From NCBI GenBank assembly GCA_947095535.1, contig OX352774.1, positions 75,950,416-76,014,415 on the forward strand: a stretch of DNA of 64,000 nucleotides, read 5' to 3'. A program made the translations under genes and the position numbers. Of the stretch, positions 1-13,122 are shown piece by piece. This stretch comes from Poecilobothrus nobilitatus (taxonomy: Eukaryota; Arthropoda; Insecta; Diptera; Dolichopodidae). How positions within the stretch are numbered: position 1 is the stretch's first letter; every line of letters begins with the position of its first letter. The notes beneath the pieces were generated by a model that saw only the letters and a list, made by a program, of their open reading frames with translations, did no database searches and was not told the DNA's origin.

Positions 1-1268
1 CTGTAGCAGCTATTATTATTGGTATTCTTTGCGTTCTTATTAATATTATTATTATTTTACTACAGAGTCAGGACCATCAGTGAATTACAACGTGCAGTAG
101 TATACAAAACCTTACTGCATGATATAACCAAAGATAGCTCCACTGTAGCAGCTTATAAATATTATTTTTATCATTATTATTATACCAAGGTATTTTATTT
201 ATAATTTTTAATTTAAAAAAATAAGATTAAAAATTATTTTCACCAAAGTTTTAATAAATTATACAACACAAAATTGATTGTTTATAAGAATATTTTATTA
301 TTATTTAGTATGTATTCCCATGCTTATGCTGATGCATCAGTTGCGACTAAAAGAAAATATTTGTTATAGAAATTTGTTTGTACTTATAACTAAAAAATGA
401 GAGTGATCGTATGTTGTCCTTTTAAAACTATTACAGATCAGTGGAAGTATTTTATAGTTGATGAGAGCAACAATATTCTATATTTTTACAATATGAAATT
501 ACCACATATTTTCTTATTTATATGACCTGACCGGGGCTTGAACCGGGACTTTTTATATCAATAATATAATATATTATTTGCCTCAGAATTTAAATTCGGT
601 AACATCTAATAAGCCTTACTTTGTTAGGTCTTTTTTCACCCACCAACTTTTACATGTATATATGTAATAATAATTACGTTTATATTATGTTTACCTGTAT
701 ACCATATAGATTGATGTCAATGTGAATTATAATTACGTTGCTTTAAGTTACACCCTTTATTTCATTTAAATTTAATTTGAATTGATGAGCAGTTATGATG
801 AACCCTTATTTTTTAAGTGTATTTTATCAAAAGGAATATTTCAGGTGAATTTTTATAGCATTTAAATGTTTTCTTTTCGTGGAAAAATAAGTTATTTTAA
901 AATATTTTCAAGAAAGATGATTCAGAGTTAATTGGGAATATATGAATGTAAATAAAGAACATAAAGTTTTAAAAAACTAAAATTTATAACAATTTAATAA
1001 TGTTGTATAAAATGTTGTGAAATAAAATTAGAGCTAAAAGGCATCATATAGTTAATAGTTTGCCTTATGTACAAGTCAAAATCACAAAACTACTTTTTGT
1101 ACTGTAAATGTTTTTTCTTTTTTCTAACTTTTAAACTGGCAATCTGTATTAGAATTCATTTAATAGTCCTTCAGACAATTTATTGCATACTAAAAGGGTT
1201 TACCATAACAAAGTTGCAACTTCTAACCATTATAATACATTCATATTTATGTGTCATCAAATAATATA
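1..1268. other. AT-rich intergenic sequence, no gene seen
   Basis: The stretch opens with TTATTA-type simple sequence (about 14-60 and 160-180). No open frame with recognisable protein content was found. Around 524-552 the minus strand has a tRNA T-arm-like B-box (GGTTCAAGCCC flanked by partly pairing CCCGG), but I see no A-box at the right distance, so it is at most a decayed tRNA or SINE tail. Confidence 0.5.
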
Positions 1269-1943
1269 CGCATAAAATGAGAATCGGCCAGTTTGCAACT
1301 TTCATTTGGCAACTGGACAGTTAGCAAAAGACATTTTGCAAAAGAGAGACTTAACAAAAAGATATTTAGCAAGATGGACAGTTAGCAAAAGGACATTTAA
1401 CAACTGGGTACTTTGCAACGTGTACATTTAACAACTTTTACAAAGGGACATTTTGCAGTTAAACTATAACGAATTCTTAAGTTATATTACATATGGGTTG
1501 CACATAATCTACTTATAAAACATTTTGATTTTTGATTTTATTAAATTGGTGGATTCTGAATTCGAACGGATTTTACAGTTGGATTCAAAATCAAGGTATT
1601 GCCATTTTCCAGAGTATTTATATATCTGTATGTTACATGTTATATATTTATATGTTAAAGACTTATTTAGTTTAAAATATTTTCATTTTTGAAGTTTAAA
1701 ATAAATGTGTGAAAATTGTTACTATTTTTAATTCCCTTAACATTTGGACATTTAGCAACTTTTATTTGTGTAGGCGCCTACATAAATAAAAGTTGCCAAA
1801 TGTCCAAATGTTAAGTGTCCAGTTGCTAAATGTCCTTTTGCTAACTGTTAATTTTGCTAAATGTCTTTTTGTTAAGTGTCTCTTTTGCGAAATGTCTACT
1901 GATCAAATGTCCAGTTACCAAGTGTACCTTATCCGCATAAAAT
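1269..1943. mobile_element. Foldback-type transposable element with 10-bp target duplication
   Basis: Both ends are built from degenerate tandem copies of a short motif, roughly GGACATTTAGCAACT or GTTAGCAAAA. The motif runs in one orientation at about 1290-1460 and in the opposite orientation at about 1740-1930. The reverse complement of the right arm aligns well with the left arm over about 70-140 bp. The right arm also contains its own near-perfect hairpin centred on GTAGGCGCCTAC (about 1771-1782). The direct repeat CGCATAAAAT occurs exactly at 1269-1278 and 1934-1943, immediately outside the arms, and fits a 10-bp target-site duplication. Arms made of repeats are typical of foldback elements (FB of Drosophila, foldback MULEs), and 9-10 bp duplications fit Mutator-like or FB transposition. 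No transposase is present between the arms, so it is non-autonomous. Confidence 0.75.
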
Positions 1944-2984
1944 AGAGCAATAAAATAAAATTTATATTAAAGTTTCGCTCGTACTACAAATCATTTAACA
2001 CTTAAATTTTACCGCAGCCTATAATTTTGAACATCAATGAAATATATAAAAAAAAAAAAAAAATTAGAAGCAGCAGGATTAAGTCACGTATACGAATAAT
2101 ATTAAAGTAAAATTCTACGCTGGGAAAAGCAAAATTTCTTAGAACACTTTAATAATATTTCGATTTATTACACTAAAAAGGTAAAGTATATGCAGACCTT
2201 TAATATTATAATACTATAAAAATGGTTTATTCTACATTGGAATCTTAAGCACGTTTTATATTCTTGGTAATATAATTGGAAACTTACATAAAATTTTACG
2301 CATAAACAAATTTTTGTACATAAATATATATGTATATATATATTATATACTATGTTATAATATAATCTCTATAAAAAACAGTAAAACCTTAAAGGCATTA
2401 TCGGACCTCTTCAATAGAAAAATACACGAATTCAAATCAAATACCGTCACATATACCTACTCGTATATACTTCAAAAATTTTCTTTTGAATTTTATGAAT
2501 TTCTTTTTTTATATCCTTGTACGTTTTAAACATAGAACAACCACTTCCACGAATCTTAAACAGTATTCGGATAGTTGATAATAGTTCTTATATATTTTTA
2601 GTAGGTATATTACGTGCTGCGGATATTATATACAAAAGAAAAAGTTTATTTTATATTATTTCATCCTTTGTATAATTATTTTCTAGGATGAAAAAGAAAA
2701 ATCAAAACAAAAATTGCGGTCTCGTTTCACTATCGATTCTCTGCATTTTCTTATATTTTGCATATTTCTTCAACAAATCTGCAACTTTTGCAACCTTGCA
2801 TCCTTTAACAGCAGATGTGTTTTTACAAAAGGTCAGTTCTCGATGACGATATTAGGGATAATTTCGTTGAAAATGTAATTTATAGAATTTTTTCACAAAT
2901 TAAAATCATATTTCCGATACTCCGAAGTAAGTCACTAATATCAAGATTCTTAGTCTACTGACGTCTACTTTTTCGATCATCTAT
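1944..2984. other. AT-rich sequence, no gene seen
   Basis: Contains an A15-type run near 2048-2063 and TATA-rich simple sequence at about 2320-2360. Short open frames here have low-complexity, AT-driven composition and no family resemblance. Confidence 0.5.
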
Positions 2985-4215
2985 TTTTAGCACATTTCCA
3001 AAAAAATTTTGAAAAAATGTGCTTATTAGTTTCACTCTGTCCGTCCGTCCGTCTGTTTACAAAACTTCTACACCGTTAAAGATAGAGAAAAAAAATTTTA
3101 ACCATAGGTAGGTCTCATAAAAAAAATAATTTTGTGGAACAACTTTTTCATGTAGCCCCCCCCATTACGGAGCTACAGCCCCTCAAACTTTGAAAAAGCC
3201 CTATTTTTAAATGCATATATCTTATGTTCTGCTTAAGATTTTTTCAATCTGAAAACGTCATTCGACAGGTATTTCTTTTATCTTTGTAAATTAATATCAA
3301 AATTATACAATTTTTTTTAAATTTAGTATTTAAATTTACCGTTATGTGAAAACCAAATTTTGCATAATTTTTCTACTTTCATAACTCCGGCACGCTTCTA
3401 GATAGAAGCTTGAAATTTTGAGGCAAGAAAGAACTTTTAGAATTAGTATAAGTTTGCTCAGAAAATTTTTTCGGACCACCCCCTGTTTATGAGCTATTAG
3501 GGCTTAAAAATTGAAAATTTGCTATTTTTAAACACCTGTAACTTAGGAACCTGTACACATTTTACTTCTGCAAGATATAAAAATTAAAGCTACAATAATA
3601 TATTTTTACGTGTGTTAAAGGTTTATTTTAGTTGTAAAGGGTTCCAAAGTTGCAGCTCTTCAAAATTGCGAAAAAGCCCCATTTTCAGATGTATATATCT
3701 CGGGCTCTGCGTAATAATTTTGCAATCTAAAACCACCAGAAGATCGAAAATTTTATTATCTATATAAAACAATATCAAAATTATGTAATATTTTGTAATT
3801 TACTATTTAAATTTACCGTTATGTGAAAACCACATTTTGCATGAAATTTCTTTTTTCATAACTCCGGCACCCCTTTAGATAGGAACCTGAAATTTGAAAC
3901 AAGAAAGAACTTTTAGAATTAATATAAGTTTCCTCAGAAAATTTTTTGGTAACACCCCCTCTTTAAGAGTTATTACGCCTCAAAAATTGAAAATTTGCTA
4001 TTTTTAGACACCTGTAACTTAGGCACCTGTACAAATTTTTCTTCGGCAAGACATGAAAATTAAAGGTTTAATAATATATTTTTACGTGTGTTAACGGCTT
4101 TTCTTAGTTATATAGGATTCCGGACTTATAGCCCCTCAAAATTTCAAAAATGTCCTATTTTCACATTTTTTCTTATTACATGAAATTTTCAAATTTTTGT
4201 GTAAGTCACAATTCT
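2985..4215 (+). repeat. Dispersed (GTCC)n repeat family, longest plus-strand copy
   Basis: Begins near GCACATTTCC with a GTCCGTCCGTCCGTC microsatellite at about 3039-3053, followed by ACAAAACTTCTACACCGTTAAAG. Inside, an approximately 480-bp unit is repeated: the segment beginning ACTTTTAGAATTA near 3432 returns near 3911 with the same following phrases. Related copies lie at 29.1-29.6 and 35.0-36.3 kb in the other orientation, with fragments at 41.1 and 52.3 kb. The GTCY microsatellite recalls mini-me-type dipteran elements, but I cannot assign the family. No coding capacity is seen. Confidence 0.65.
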
Positions 4216-5006
4216 AAACAGTTTGTATTGAGTTTTGGAAATGTGCGCTTTTAAAAACCGTTGGTTTACATTCTACCTTGTTTCCTATAGTATTAATTGT
4301 TTAACTTCATATTTTGGACTTCCCACTTCTGATCTTGATCCCAGTGTTAAATTTGCTTTCACTGCATATTGTTAAAAAAATTTACTTTTGATCTCTTTAT
4401 AGTTTGAAACTTTAATGCCTTAATTGAAAATTATTTGTACAGAAACTATAGGAGTGACAAAATTTATTATCAACACAGTATTAAAATTCCAAAAAGCATT
4501 CCATAAAGCATCTTTAAATATTGCTAGAGGAAGTATACATCATAAATTTGTTTGTAATGTATATACTCGTATATAAAAAAGCATAACATATTTAAAATTT
4601 CTACTTATTCGTTAATCGTTACCTCAATTCATTTAACTCTGTCTGTTGGCTCTCTTTGTAAATAAATACTATATTTTTTGTTGTTTTAATTTACTTTCAA
4701 AATGTATTTGTTTCAAATGACTCAAAATTGTTTCTCTCCACGATGTTGACCCTAACTGTTTTCCAGTATATGTATAATAATTATTTTACAATGTGATCAT
4801 CAGCATGTCTTATTACTTAGATCATAACACCCGACTATTTTTCTGCAGTTTTTCTGCAATTGGACATTCTTATGATGTACTCTGATATATTAATTTTTTA
4901 TTTTAATTTTGTTTTCTATTCCGCCATCTTAATATTTGTATTTCGCAATATGAAACCTGTACGTGCGACTCTATTACTCTATTTACAACTGATTTGCATA
5001 TATGTA
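4216..5006. other. AT-rich sequence, no gene seen
   Basis: No recognisable protein, RNA or repeat structure was found by reading both strands. Confidence 0.4.
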
Positions 5007-5008
5007 TA

Positions 5009-5360
5009 ACGGGTTTTCTATTTTGAGTGATATGATTTCCTTTCAAAAAAAAACACACTAATTGTTAAGGAAATTCAAATGTTTTTTATTTAATGTGAAG
5101 TACAATCGGTACAATTAAGTTTTTAGAGCACTTTTTCCACTAAATCAAGTCGTATGTCATAACAAAACTGTCGATTACGAAAATTGAGTTCATTGAATTA
5201 GCTCCTGCAAAAGAAGTCATAGAGGCCATTTGAATGACGTTTTATTCAGAACTTAATTGTATTGTTTGTACTTGACATTAAATAAAAAATATTTGAATTT
5301 CTTTAACAATTAGTGTGTTTTTTTTTGAAAAGAAATTATATCACTCAAATTGAAAAACTC
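5009..5360. mobile_element. MITE with about 110-bp terminal inverted repeats, TA-flanked
   Basis: The left arm (about 5010-5120) contains TTTGAGTGATATGATTTC and ACACACTAATTGTTAAGG. The reverse complement of the right arm (about 5250-5360) reads almost the same, over roughly 110 bp and with few mismatches. TA dinucleotides sit at 5007-5008 and 5361-5362, as expected for Tc1/mariner-type insertion. The central part has no intact frame. The size and structure fit an internally deleted DNA transposon. The superfamily is inferred only from the TA flanks. Confidence 0.65.
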
Positions 5361-5362
5361 TA

Positions 5363-6970
5363 CATATGCCATATTTAGTTTTATAAAAATGATTATGTTT
5401 CCTTAAAAGAGCCATCGACAAATATTGTAGACCGAGAATTACAACTTCAATTTTTTCTAACTGGGTTTTTGTAGCAGGCAGTTTTCTTAGTTTGCCTTAT
5501 TATTTAGAAAATTATCATTAACCAATTTAGTCATCATTTACTTGGGTTAATTTAATTGTAAATATAGTCTAAACTACTTATTAAATAATGAAGAACACTC
5601 ATTTGACCAACGCGTAATAAATGCTAGAGTTGAGTTACCTTTATTAATTATGAAATTTTTGTGGCTCTTTAAGTCTAACGAATTATGGAAAGTCTAACCC
5701 AAACTCACGATGAACTCTTTTAATTAGTTGTTTGTTAAGTAGATATTCACAATCAATGGTTGAGTGGGATTTTAACCTTGAAAAGCAATTTGGAATTAAG
5801 TAGCATTTAATTCAAGATTGTTGTTTCTGCACCATACTGCAACAACTCGCAATCGCGTATGGAAGTTATAGTTTTGCTAATTTTTTCCATTAAATTTTTG
5901 GTTTTATCAAGTAGTTTATATAATTGATCGGAATTCTCTCTTTTCATTTTGTTAGCTTTCTTTGCGAGTTCACTTATAAGAAATGTGCATCATTTATAGT
6001 TTGTCACTGTATAGTGAACATATATATTTCTTATTTTCCACTTAAAATAATTTATGTAAAGAATTGATAAGAAAAAAAATCCATTTTTACTAACTAAACA
6101 TGGTTAAAATTATTTTAGATATCGAACTATTTCGCGGTAGACCTGCAACACATAAATTAACGTTCAAATGTATAATAACAGTAATAATAAATTGTGGAGA
6201 GTGCAGTTCTAGACAGGAACATTAATCATTTTAATACTCGTACGTAATATGTAAATATAAAATAGAAGGGATCAATCATAATCTACATATATATGTATAA
6301 TCGATGCATAGATTTATATTAACAAAAAAATTAAAAGAAGAATAAATGAAGTTAAAAGGACACGCTAGTAAAAATAATTTTCCCTTCTTTTTACATTCCA
6401 ATGCTGAAATGAAAAATTTGACGGATAAAGGAAGGAAACTATACATATACATAAATAACTATAGGATATGTCGTGATGAATTTTTCTAGCATATATTTGT
6501 AAAATTTATTGTGGTAATGAAAGTCGAAAACATTAAAAAAGAACCAATAAAATACTTTGTAAGTTGGTCAGTGGTATAGGAAAATTTTTTTATTTTTTCG
6601 GTTACTTTTTTTTATGTTTTAAACATTAAATTTATAAGATACAAAAAATGAAGTTGCATCCATTTTCTTAAACATTTCATAATTTTAAGAGTAACTTTTA
6701 ACTAATAAGTAAATGAAAATTTTCATGCTATTATTTGGATTATTTCTTTTTTCAAAACTAAATTAAAACTAATATTTACTACATATTTATATACAGTAAA
6801 CAGAAAGAGAAAGAATAAAACAAATAGAGAAAAAAAAAAACAAAATATGCAACAACGAAACATTTTTATTTATACAAGGATTTTAAATTAATTTCAAATT
6901 AACCTTCATTTACTGGTGATGCGCTACCTACGAACATTACCCAACACACATTGTTGTATATATTATATTA
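5363..6970. other. AT-rich sequence, no gene seen
   Basis: Only homopolymer A/T runs and scattered short frames without family resemblance. Nothing further can be supported. Confidence 0.4.
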
Positions 6971-7249
6971 TATATTCTACAATATAATACACAAGATGTT
7001 GGCGAGACCTTGCCAACATGTAAAAAAAAATATTTTATATCTATAATAAAACACTCACACTGAATGTAAACTAAACTGGCAATGATGATATTTCTGTATA
7101 TCTATATAAATATAATAAAAGACAAGTTGCTGCTGCTGAGTAGCGTGCCCTCCTGTTATGTTAAATGTTAATTTAACAAATGTTATACTATGAAAAGAAA
7201 GAAACGTACATCTGATATTTACCCATATAAAAGATAGAAAACAATAAAT

Positions 7250-8700
7250 ATTATAATGTTATGCTATGAAATGAAAGAAAAAACAAGGCAGTGTATAAAT
7301 CAAAGTTTTTAGAGGGTCGTATTTTTAAGTAGAACATTATAAAATTGCAATAATATTTTTATTTAAATTTTGCTAAGTAACATTTTCTTAATTTTTTAAA
7401 AATTTTGCCATAATATAGTACAATTTTAGAATCAGAAGTTTAGCCCATAATATAGAGATATATGAATAAAAATATGGGTATACATATATTAGATTTATTA
7501 TAGATTTATTAATTTTTATATAGGCAACAGTTATTTATATGAATGAATGGGCGGTAAACATAAACGAACAAAAAAAAAATTCAGAATGTTCTATAGGTTA
7601 TAATTTATATTTTTTAAATAGACTGATGTATAAATTTAATACTTAAAAAAAATAACAGAAAACAAAAAAAAAAAAGTAAAATGTAATACTGCGAAGAAAA
7701 ATAAAAACGAATAGAAAAAAAAGAGAACAAAAATGTTACTTTGATTGTTTTTAAATATTTTTAAAGAAAAAAAGAACTATTAAAATGTTATGATTTTAAA
7801 AGAAAAAAAACATACGTCTGATATTTACGTACCTACATAACAGATAGAAAAAGGAAAAAACAATGTTATGCTATGAAAAGAACGAAAAGTCCATCTGATA
7901 TTGAGGTACATAACAGATAGAAAAAAAGAAATATCAAAATGTTATGCTATGAAAAGAAAGAAAAAACAAGGCAGTGTATAAATCAAAGTTTTTAAAGGTT
8001 CGGATTTTTAAGTAGAACATTATAAAATTGCAATAATATTTTTATTTAAATTTTGCTAAGTAACATTTTCTTAATTTTTTAAAAATTTTGCCATAATATA
8101 GTACAATTTTAGAATCAGAAGTTTAGCCCATAATATAGATATATGAATAAAAATATGGGTATACATATATTAGATTTATTATTTTTTATATAGGCAACAG
8201 TTATTAATATGAATGAATGGACGGTAAACATAAACGAACAAAAAAAAATTCAAAATGTTCTATAGGTTATAATTTATATTTTTTAAATAGTCTGATGTAT
8301 AAATTTAATATTTAAAAAAAATAACAGAAAACAAAAAAAAAAAGTAAAATGTAATACTGCGAAGAAAAATAAAAACGAATAGAAAAAAAAGAGAACAAAA
8401 ATGTTACTTTTATTGTTTTTAAATATTTTTAAAGAAAAAAAGAACTATTAAAATGTTATGATTTTAAATGAAAAAACATACCTCTGATATTTACGTACAT
8501 AACAGATAGAAAAAGAAATATTAAATGCTATGCTATGAAAAGAAAGAAACGTACATCTGATATTTAGGTACATAACAGATAGAAAAAAAGAATTAAAATG
8601 TTATGCTATAAAAAGAATGAAAAAACAAGACAGTGCATAAATCAAAGTTTTTAAAGAGTTGCATTTTTAAGTAGAAATTATAAAAAAATAAAGCGGTGCG
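7250..8700 (+). repeat. Tandem repeat array with unit about 660-685 bp
   Basis: The segment beginning ATGTTATGCTATGAAA near 7250 recurs near 7934 and again, partially, near 8593. The first two units are nearly colinear and closely similar: both contain GGCAGTGTATAAATCAAAG, ATAGTACAATTTTAGAATC and GGTAAACATAAACGAAC. Within each unit a shorter phrase about ACATAACAGATAGAAAAA is itself repeated two or three times. A separate diverged copy lies at 32.4-33.0 kb. No coding capacity is seen. Confidence 0.75.
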
Positions 8701-8755
8701 TAAAACCAAAGCTTTTAAAGGAGCGCAATTTAAATTATAAAATCACAATTTTCAA

Positions 8756-9430
8756 TTAAATTTTGAATGTGTAACATTTTCTTAATTTTATGCTTCTTTT
8801 ATGATTTTTATTTTCTAAAACTTCAACATTATATGCACAGCCAATTTTTATTGTTTTACATAAAAGGTGCGTAAAACTTACGGTGTGAAGATTTTGTAGA
8901 GAAAGCGATAGATAAAGAGACAGAATATTATTACGGATAGAGTAAAAATTTGTTTGAAAAATATAACAAAGAAAGTTTTGAAGCATTTGCTATGGCAACC
9001 ATAGAAAAATATAACAAGTGTACTATATATTATAATTAGGCAAATGCATCAGATCAGTGTAGTTTAGTTTCAAAATTATAAAGTTTGATACTGTATTTTT
9101 TCGAAGCGAAAATTTTTGATACTATTGGCAAAAATTTATTTACCATTGGTTTTTAATCCAACCTTTGGTTTTTTAATCCAAAGCTTGACAAAGAAATTTA
9201 CAAGAGATGAGATTTATTAAATAATCATTTTTATTACATTTTTGAAAGAAACTACTTCACAGCATCATTGAGGTTTTTCATTATTTAAAACACTTTAGCA
9301 ATAAATTTTACATTTATCAATATCTAAATATAATACATATAAGTATTTGAATAAATTTACTAAAATTAAATTGTTCATAAAACTGAGGAAACTTTCACAA
9401 AAGCTTTATTTTTCTACTTATACCCTTTAA
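8756..9430. other. Linker sequence inside the Helitron-like region, no gene seen
   Basis: Sequence between the tandem array and the next recognisable Helitron body copy. The minus-strand frame at 8756-8986 resembles no family and looks accidental. Confidence 0.35.
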
Positions 9431-12400
9431 TAAGGCTTTTTTACTATTTATTTAATAATTTAAAGTTTTATTACCAGAGATACGAATCTTTAACTCAAAG
9501 TATTATCAAGAGACGCAAACCGTTAATTAAAAATATAAATAAATTTAGTAAATATTATTACCAGAGACTAAATTTTCCACTAGAATTATTGTCAGAGACA
9601 CAAACCGTTCATTAAAAGTGAGTACAGTCAAAAAAGGAAAAGTACATACATACTTAAAAAACACATTTTCAATCAAAATAAATTCAGCAAATTTTTAATT
9701 TTTAAATTTGACCGCTACGTCCATTATGAACTGGTCGCAGCGGTAAATTAAAAATAAATTATTAATCTTCTGTTGGCGTTTTCAATCTTTGTTTTGGAAA
9801 AAAAAAATAAAAATAGGTACTCTTAATAAAATTAAAGCGCCTGAAAGTGAAAAAGTGAGAGTGAGCAAAGTTTATAGTAAATCTCATATTTATTAGAAAA
9901 AAAATAATAGGCCGATTTTATTCTTGATTTTGTTTTCATTAGTATAAAAGCTGGTGCTTCGTAACAGACTTTAAAATAGTTTTGTTTATTTAGGTTAAAA
10001 TTTAGATTTTTAAGCTAAATTTTCGGTAGAACTGGTATAACATAAAATATTCGAAATTTTTTTATTAATATAAAATTAGGCAGACTTAAATAATTATATT
10101 TCATAACAGAAGTCAGAAACTTACTAAATATTATAGAAACGGATATTTTTCTTAAAAAAAAAAAGAAAAAAATTACATAGAAAATGTCATTTTAGACGCC
10201 TTCTCTCACAAAAGATTCATAATTTTGTACTAATTTATTATTAGACCATTAATAATATTGTTAGCCATGGAAAAAAATAAGATTTGTTAATCAGATCAGA
10301 TAATATAATACCTGAAATTAATGATTGAATTTCTGATAATATACACAATATAATGATTATGGTTTAATTCACAAAGATAAAAAAATTTTGTAAATGCATA
10401 AAATATATGAATGATAATTTTTACATTTTACACCAGATTTTACAGAAGATTCTGGTTTTCACTAAATTCTTTTAGCTATGACACAAATCAAATATTTCTG
10501 TGCTTTAAAATTTTTAAAACTAGCCAGTTTTAGCTGGCCCGTTTGAAAAAAAATTAGTACAAATTTTTGTATGAATTTGTACATCTCTATGTAGTCTCTG
10601 ATAATACCAATTCACACAAGATATTAAATATCATATAGATATTAATACCAGACACACAAGATGTAAAAAAAAAATATTTTATTTCTATAATAAACCACTC
10701 ACACTGAATGTAAACTAAACTGGCAAAGATGATATTTCTGTATATTTATTTAATAATTTAAAATTTTATTATCAGAGACACAAATCTTGGACTAAAAGTC
10801 TTATCAGAGACACAAATGTTTACTTTTTAAAAAGTACTTTCGACACAAAATTTAAAGCAAATTTTTAATTTTTAAATTTGACCGTCATCCATTATGAACT
10901 GGTCGCAGCGGTAAATTAAAAATAAATTATTAATCTTCTGCTGGCAGTTTTCAAATGACTCTTTGTTTTGAAAAAAATAAAAATACTCTTAATAAAATTA
11001 AAAGACCTGAAAGTGAAAAGAGCAAAGTTTATAGTAAGCCTTATATTTATAAGAAAAAAAATAATAGGCCGATTTTATTCTTGATTTTGTTTTCACTATT
11101 ATAAAAGCTGGTAAAAGTTTCGCAACAGACTTTAAAGTAGTTTTGTTTATTTAGGTTGGAATTTTGATTTTTTAAGCTGAATTTTTGATATAACATAAAA
11201 TATTCGAATTAAATTAAAATTCGGCAGACTTAGCTAATTATATTTCATAACAGAAATCAGAAACTTACTAAATATTTTAGAAATGAATATTTTTCTTAAA
11301 AAAAAGAGAAAAAATAACATAGGAAATATTATTTATAGGCATTTTAGATGCCTTCTCTCAAAATAGATTCATAATTTTGTACTAATTTATTATTAGACCA
11401 TTAAATTAAAAAGCTGTCGAAAACGACCCACACAAAAAAAAAAGGCCCCGAAAATTTATGAAATTACATTATCAGAGACATGAATCTTTTATTAAATATA
11501 CTAAAGACCTCTTCCAAAGTACATTTAAATAAAATAAATTCAGCAAATTTTTTTCAAGCAAAAAAAAAAATTAACGCAAAAGACTTGAAAGTAGTTTTGG
11601 TAATTAAAGTAATTCGCGGCGAAAACAACTGTTTTTATCGACATAAAAATTTTTTTTTTAAACTAAAGAAAAATAGAGAGTCTGGTAAAATTTTAACAAA
11701 TATTAAAATTATTTCGATTATTGGGATTATTTTAAATGTAACAAAAATAAAAATGTCGTAGCGGTTGGTGTTGGTTGGCTTTTCGCCGGTTTTTATTGTG
11801 CACTTTATACATGTGTTTCAAACAATTTTTGAGATATCGGCACGAACTTTTACCCTGAATGTGTTTTTAGCTTGGACCATTTTTTCTCAATGATTAAAAA
11901 ACTGTCAAAAATTACCGCCACGAAAAAACGGCGTGAAAAAATTAATAAACTGTTCCTAACATTTTTAATTTTATGTGTTCAGATTTGTTTTATGTTTTTT
12001 TCTATTACATCAAGTAAGTAAGTGATACCAAAGTTTTTTTAATGGTGCTGATGTAAAAATGAAATTTTTAGGTAGTTTATTAAGGGAGTCAGTATGATAC
12101 CGCAAATGTTTTTGAATCTATAGAAATTGTGCAATTGCACAGGGGATTTTCTAGTATATATATAATATATTATTATGTTATATTATACTATACGCACAGA
12201 TTAAAATAAATACGTAAATAAAAAATCAATTGAGTAAAATAATTTGTTATAAGAAGTTCTCTAGTGTTTGGTGTTATAAATTGTAGTACTGTGACTCCTT
12301 CGAAGGCGAATTAAAATTGAATTTAAACAATTTTGGATTTTGGATTTATTACCGTTATAATTTCAGGACACCCATTCTGTTTTGCAGCACAGTTCACATA

Positions 12401-12568
12401 AATATTCATTTGTACAGATCTTATTAACTTTCATTCATTTACAGATAACTTTAGTTGTGATCTAGTTATTTAGCCATTTAAAGTTTTGTTATTCATTCAT
12501 TGAAGTAAAACAGTTTTTGTGTAAATACACAATTTCATAAATGATATGAGATTTTTTTTATCATGGCT

Positions 12569-12786
12569 GAATTAACGCGGCAGTAATCACTTGACTGTGG
12601 GTCCGTGGTGCATCTTTAAAACGTAGAACCTATTGAACTTATTTAACCTGAGATGGTGTTATTATTCCCTAGAATTATTCCCTGAATTAACGCGGCAGTA
12701 ATCACTTGACTGTGGGTCCGTGGTGCATCTTTAAAACGTAGAACCTATTCAACTTATTTAACCTGAGATGATTTTATTATTCCCTA
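12569..12786 (+). repeat. Tandem duplication, 115-bp period, two units
   Basis: The phrase TTAACGCGGCAGTAATCAC and the following 90 bp occur twice, starting at 12572 and 12687, with only a few differences between units (for example ATTGAAC versus ATTCAAC). The unit is richer in G and C than its surroundings. I do not recognise the source. The high identity implies a recent local duplication. Confidence 0.85.
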
Positions 12787-13122
12787 GATTTATGCCACGA
12801 GTGTTATAGATTTATGCCATAGAGTGTTATCAACTCTGACGGAAGAAACTTATTAGATCCATGTCAAAGAATTCACCTAAATTTTGGATTAAAAAAAACA
12901 CCGAGATATTTCCGCCTTTTTCTTTATACACAAGCAAAGAAAGTAATCCACGCTTTAATAACTTCCATTCCTCAGTAAAATTTACAGTTAAGATTCACAT
13001 GCGTATCTAATCTTTGAGCATGTCTACCGATGAGACAATGGCTCGTAATAACACCAACCAATTATTTTATTTGGGATCTAGACAGAGAAAAAGTATACAC
13101 TTGCATCTTTTTAAATTCAAAT

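Larger units (their letters stand above)
6976..12154 (+). mobile_element. Composite Helitron-like element with hairpin-CTAG 3' end
   Basis: The 5' part (6976-7110, starting TCTACAATATAATACACAAG, with hairpin stem ATGTTGGC/GCCAACAT) matches the start of the complete copy at 17.64 kb. The body is partly duplicated: about 9440-10230 and about 10640-11570 are two diverged copies of the same sequence. A tandem array is inserted at 7250-8700. The 3' end has the perfect palindrome GTGCAATTGCAC at 12129-12140, then ten bases, then CTAG (12151-12154) followed by T. Helitrons classically end in a hairpin about ten bases before CTRR and insert before T, so the 3' assignment is strong. No Rep/helicase reading frame is visible, so the element is non-autonomous. 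Whether 6976-12154 is one element or two tandem copies is unclear. Confidence 0.65.

Noticed and set aside
524..552. tRNA gene on the minus strand
   Set aside because: Only a T-arm-like B-box is present; no D-arm/A-box or acceptor stem could be found.
11480..11761. 93-codon lysine-rich frame
   Set aside because: It spans the Helitron body, its first part is shared with the non-coding copy at 18.5 kb, and its composition reflects A-rich DNA.
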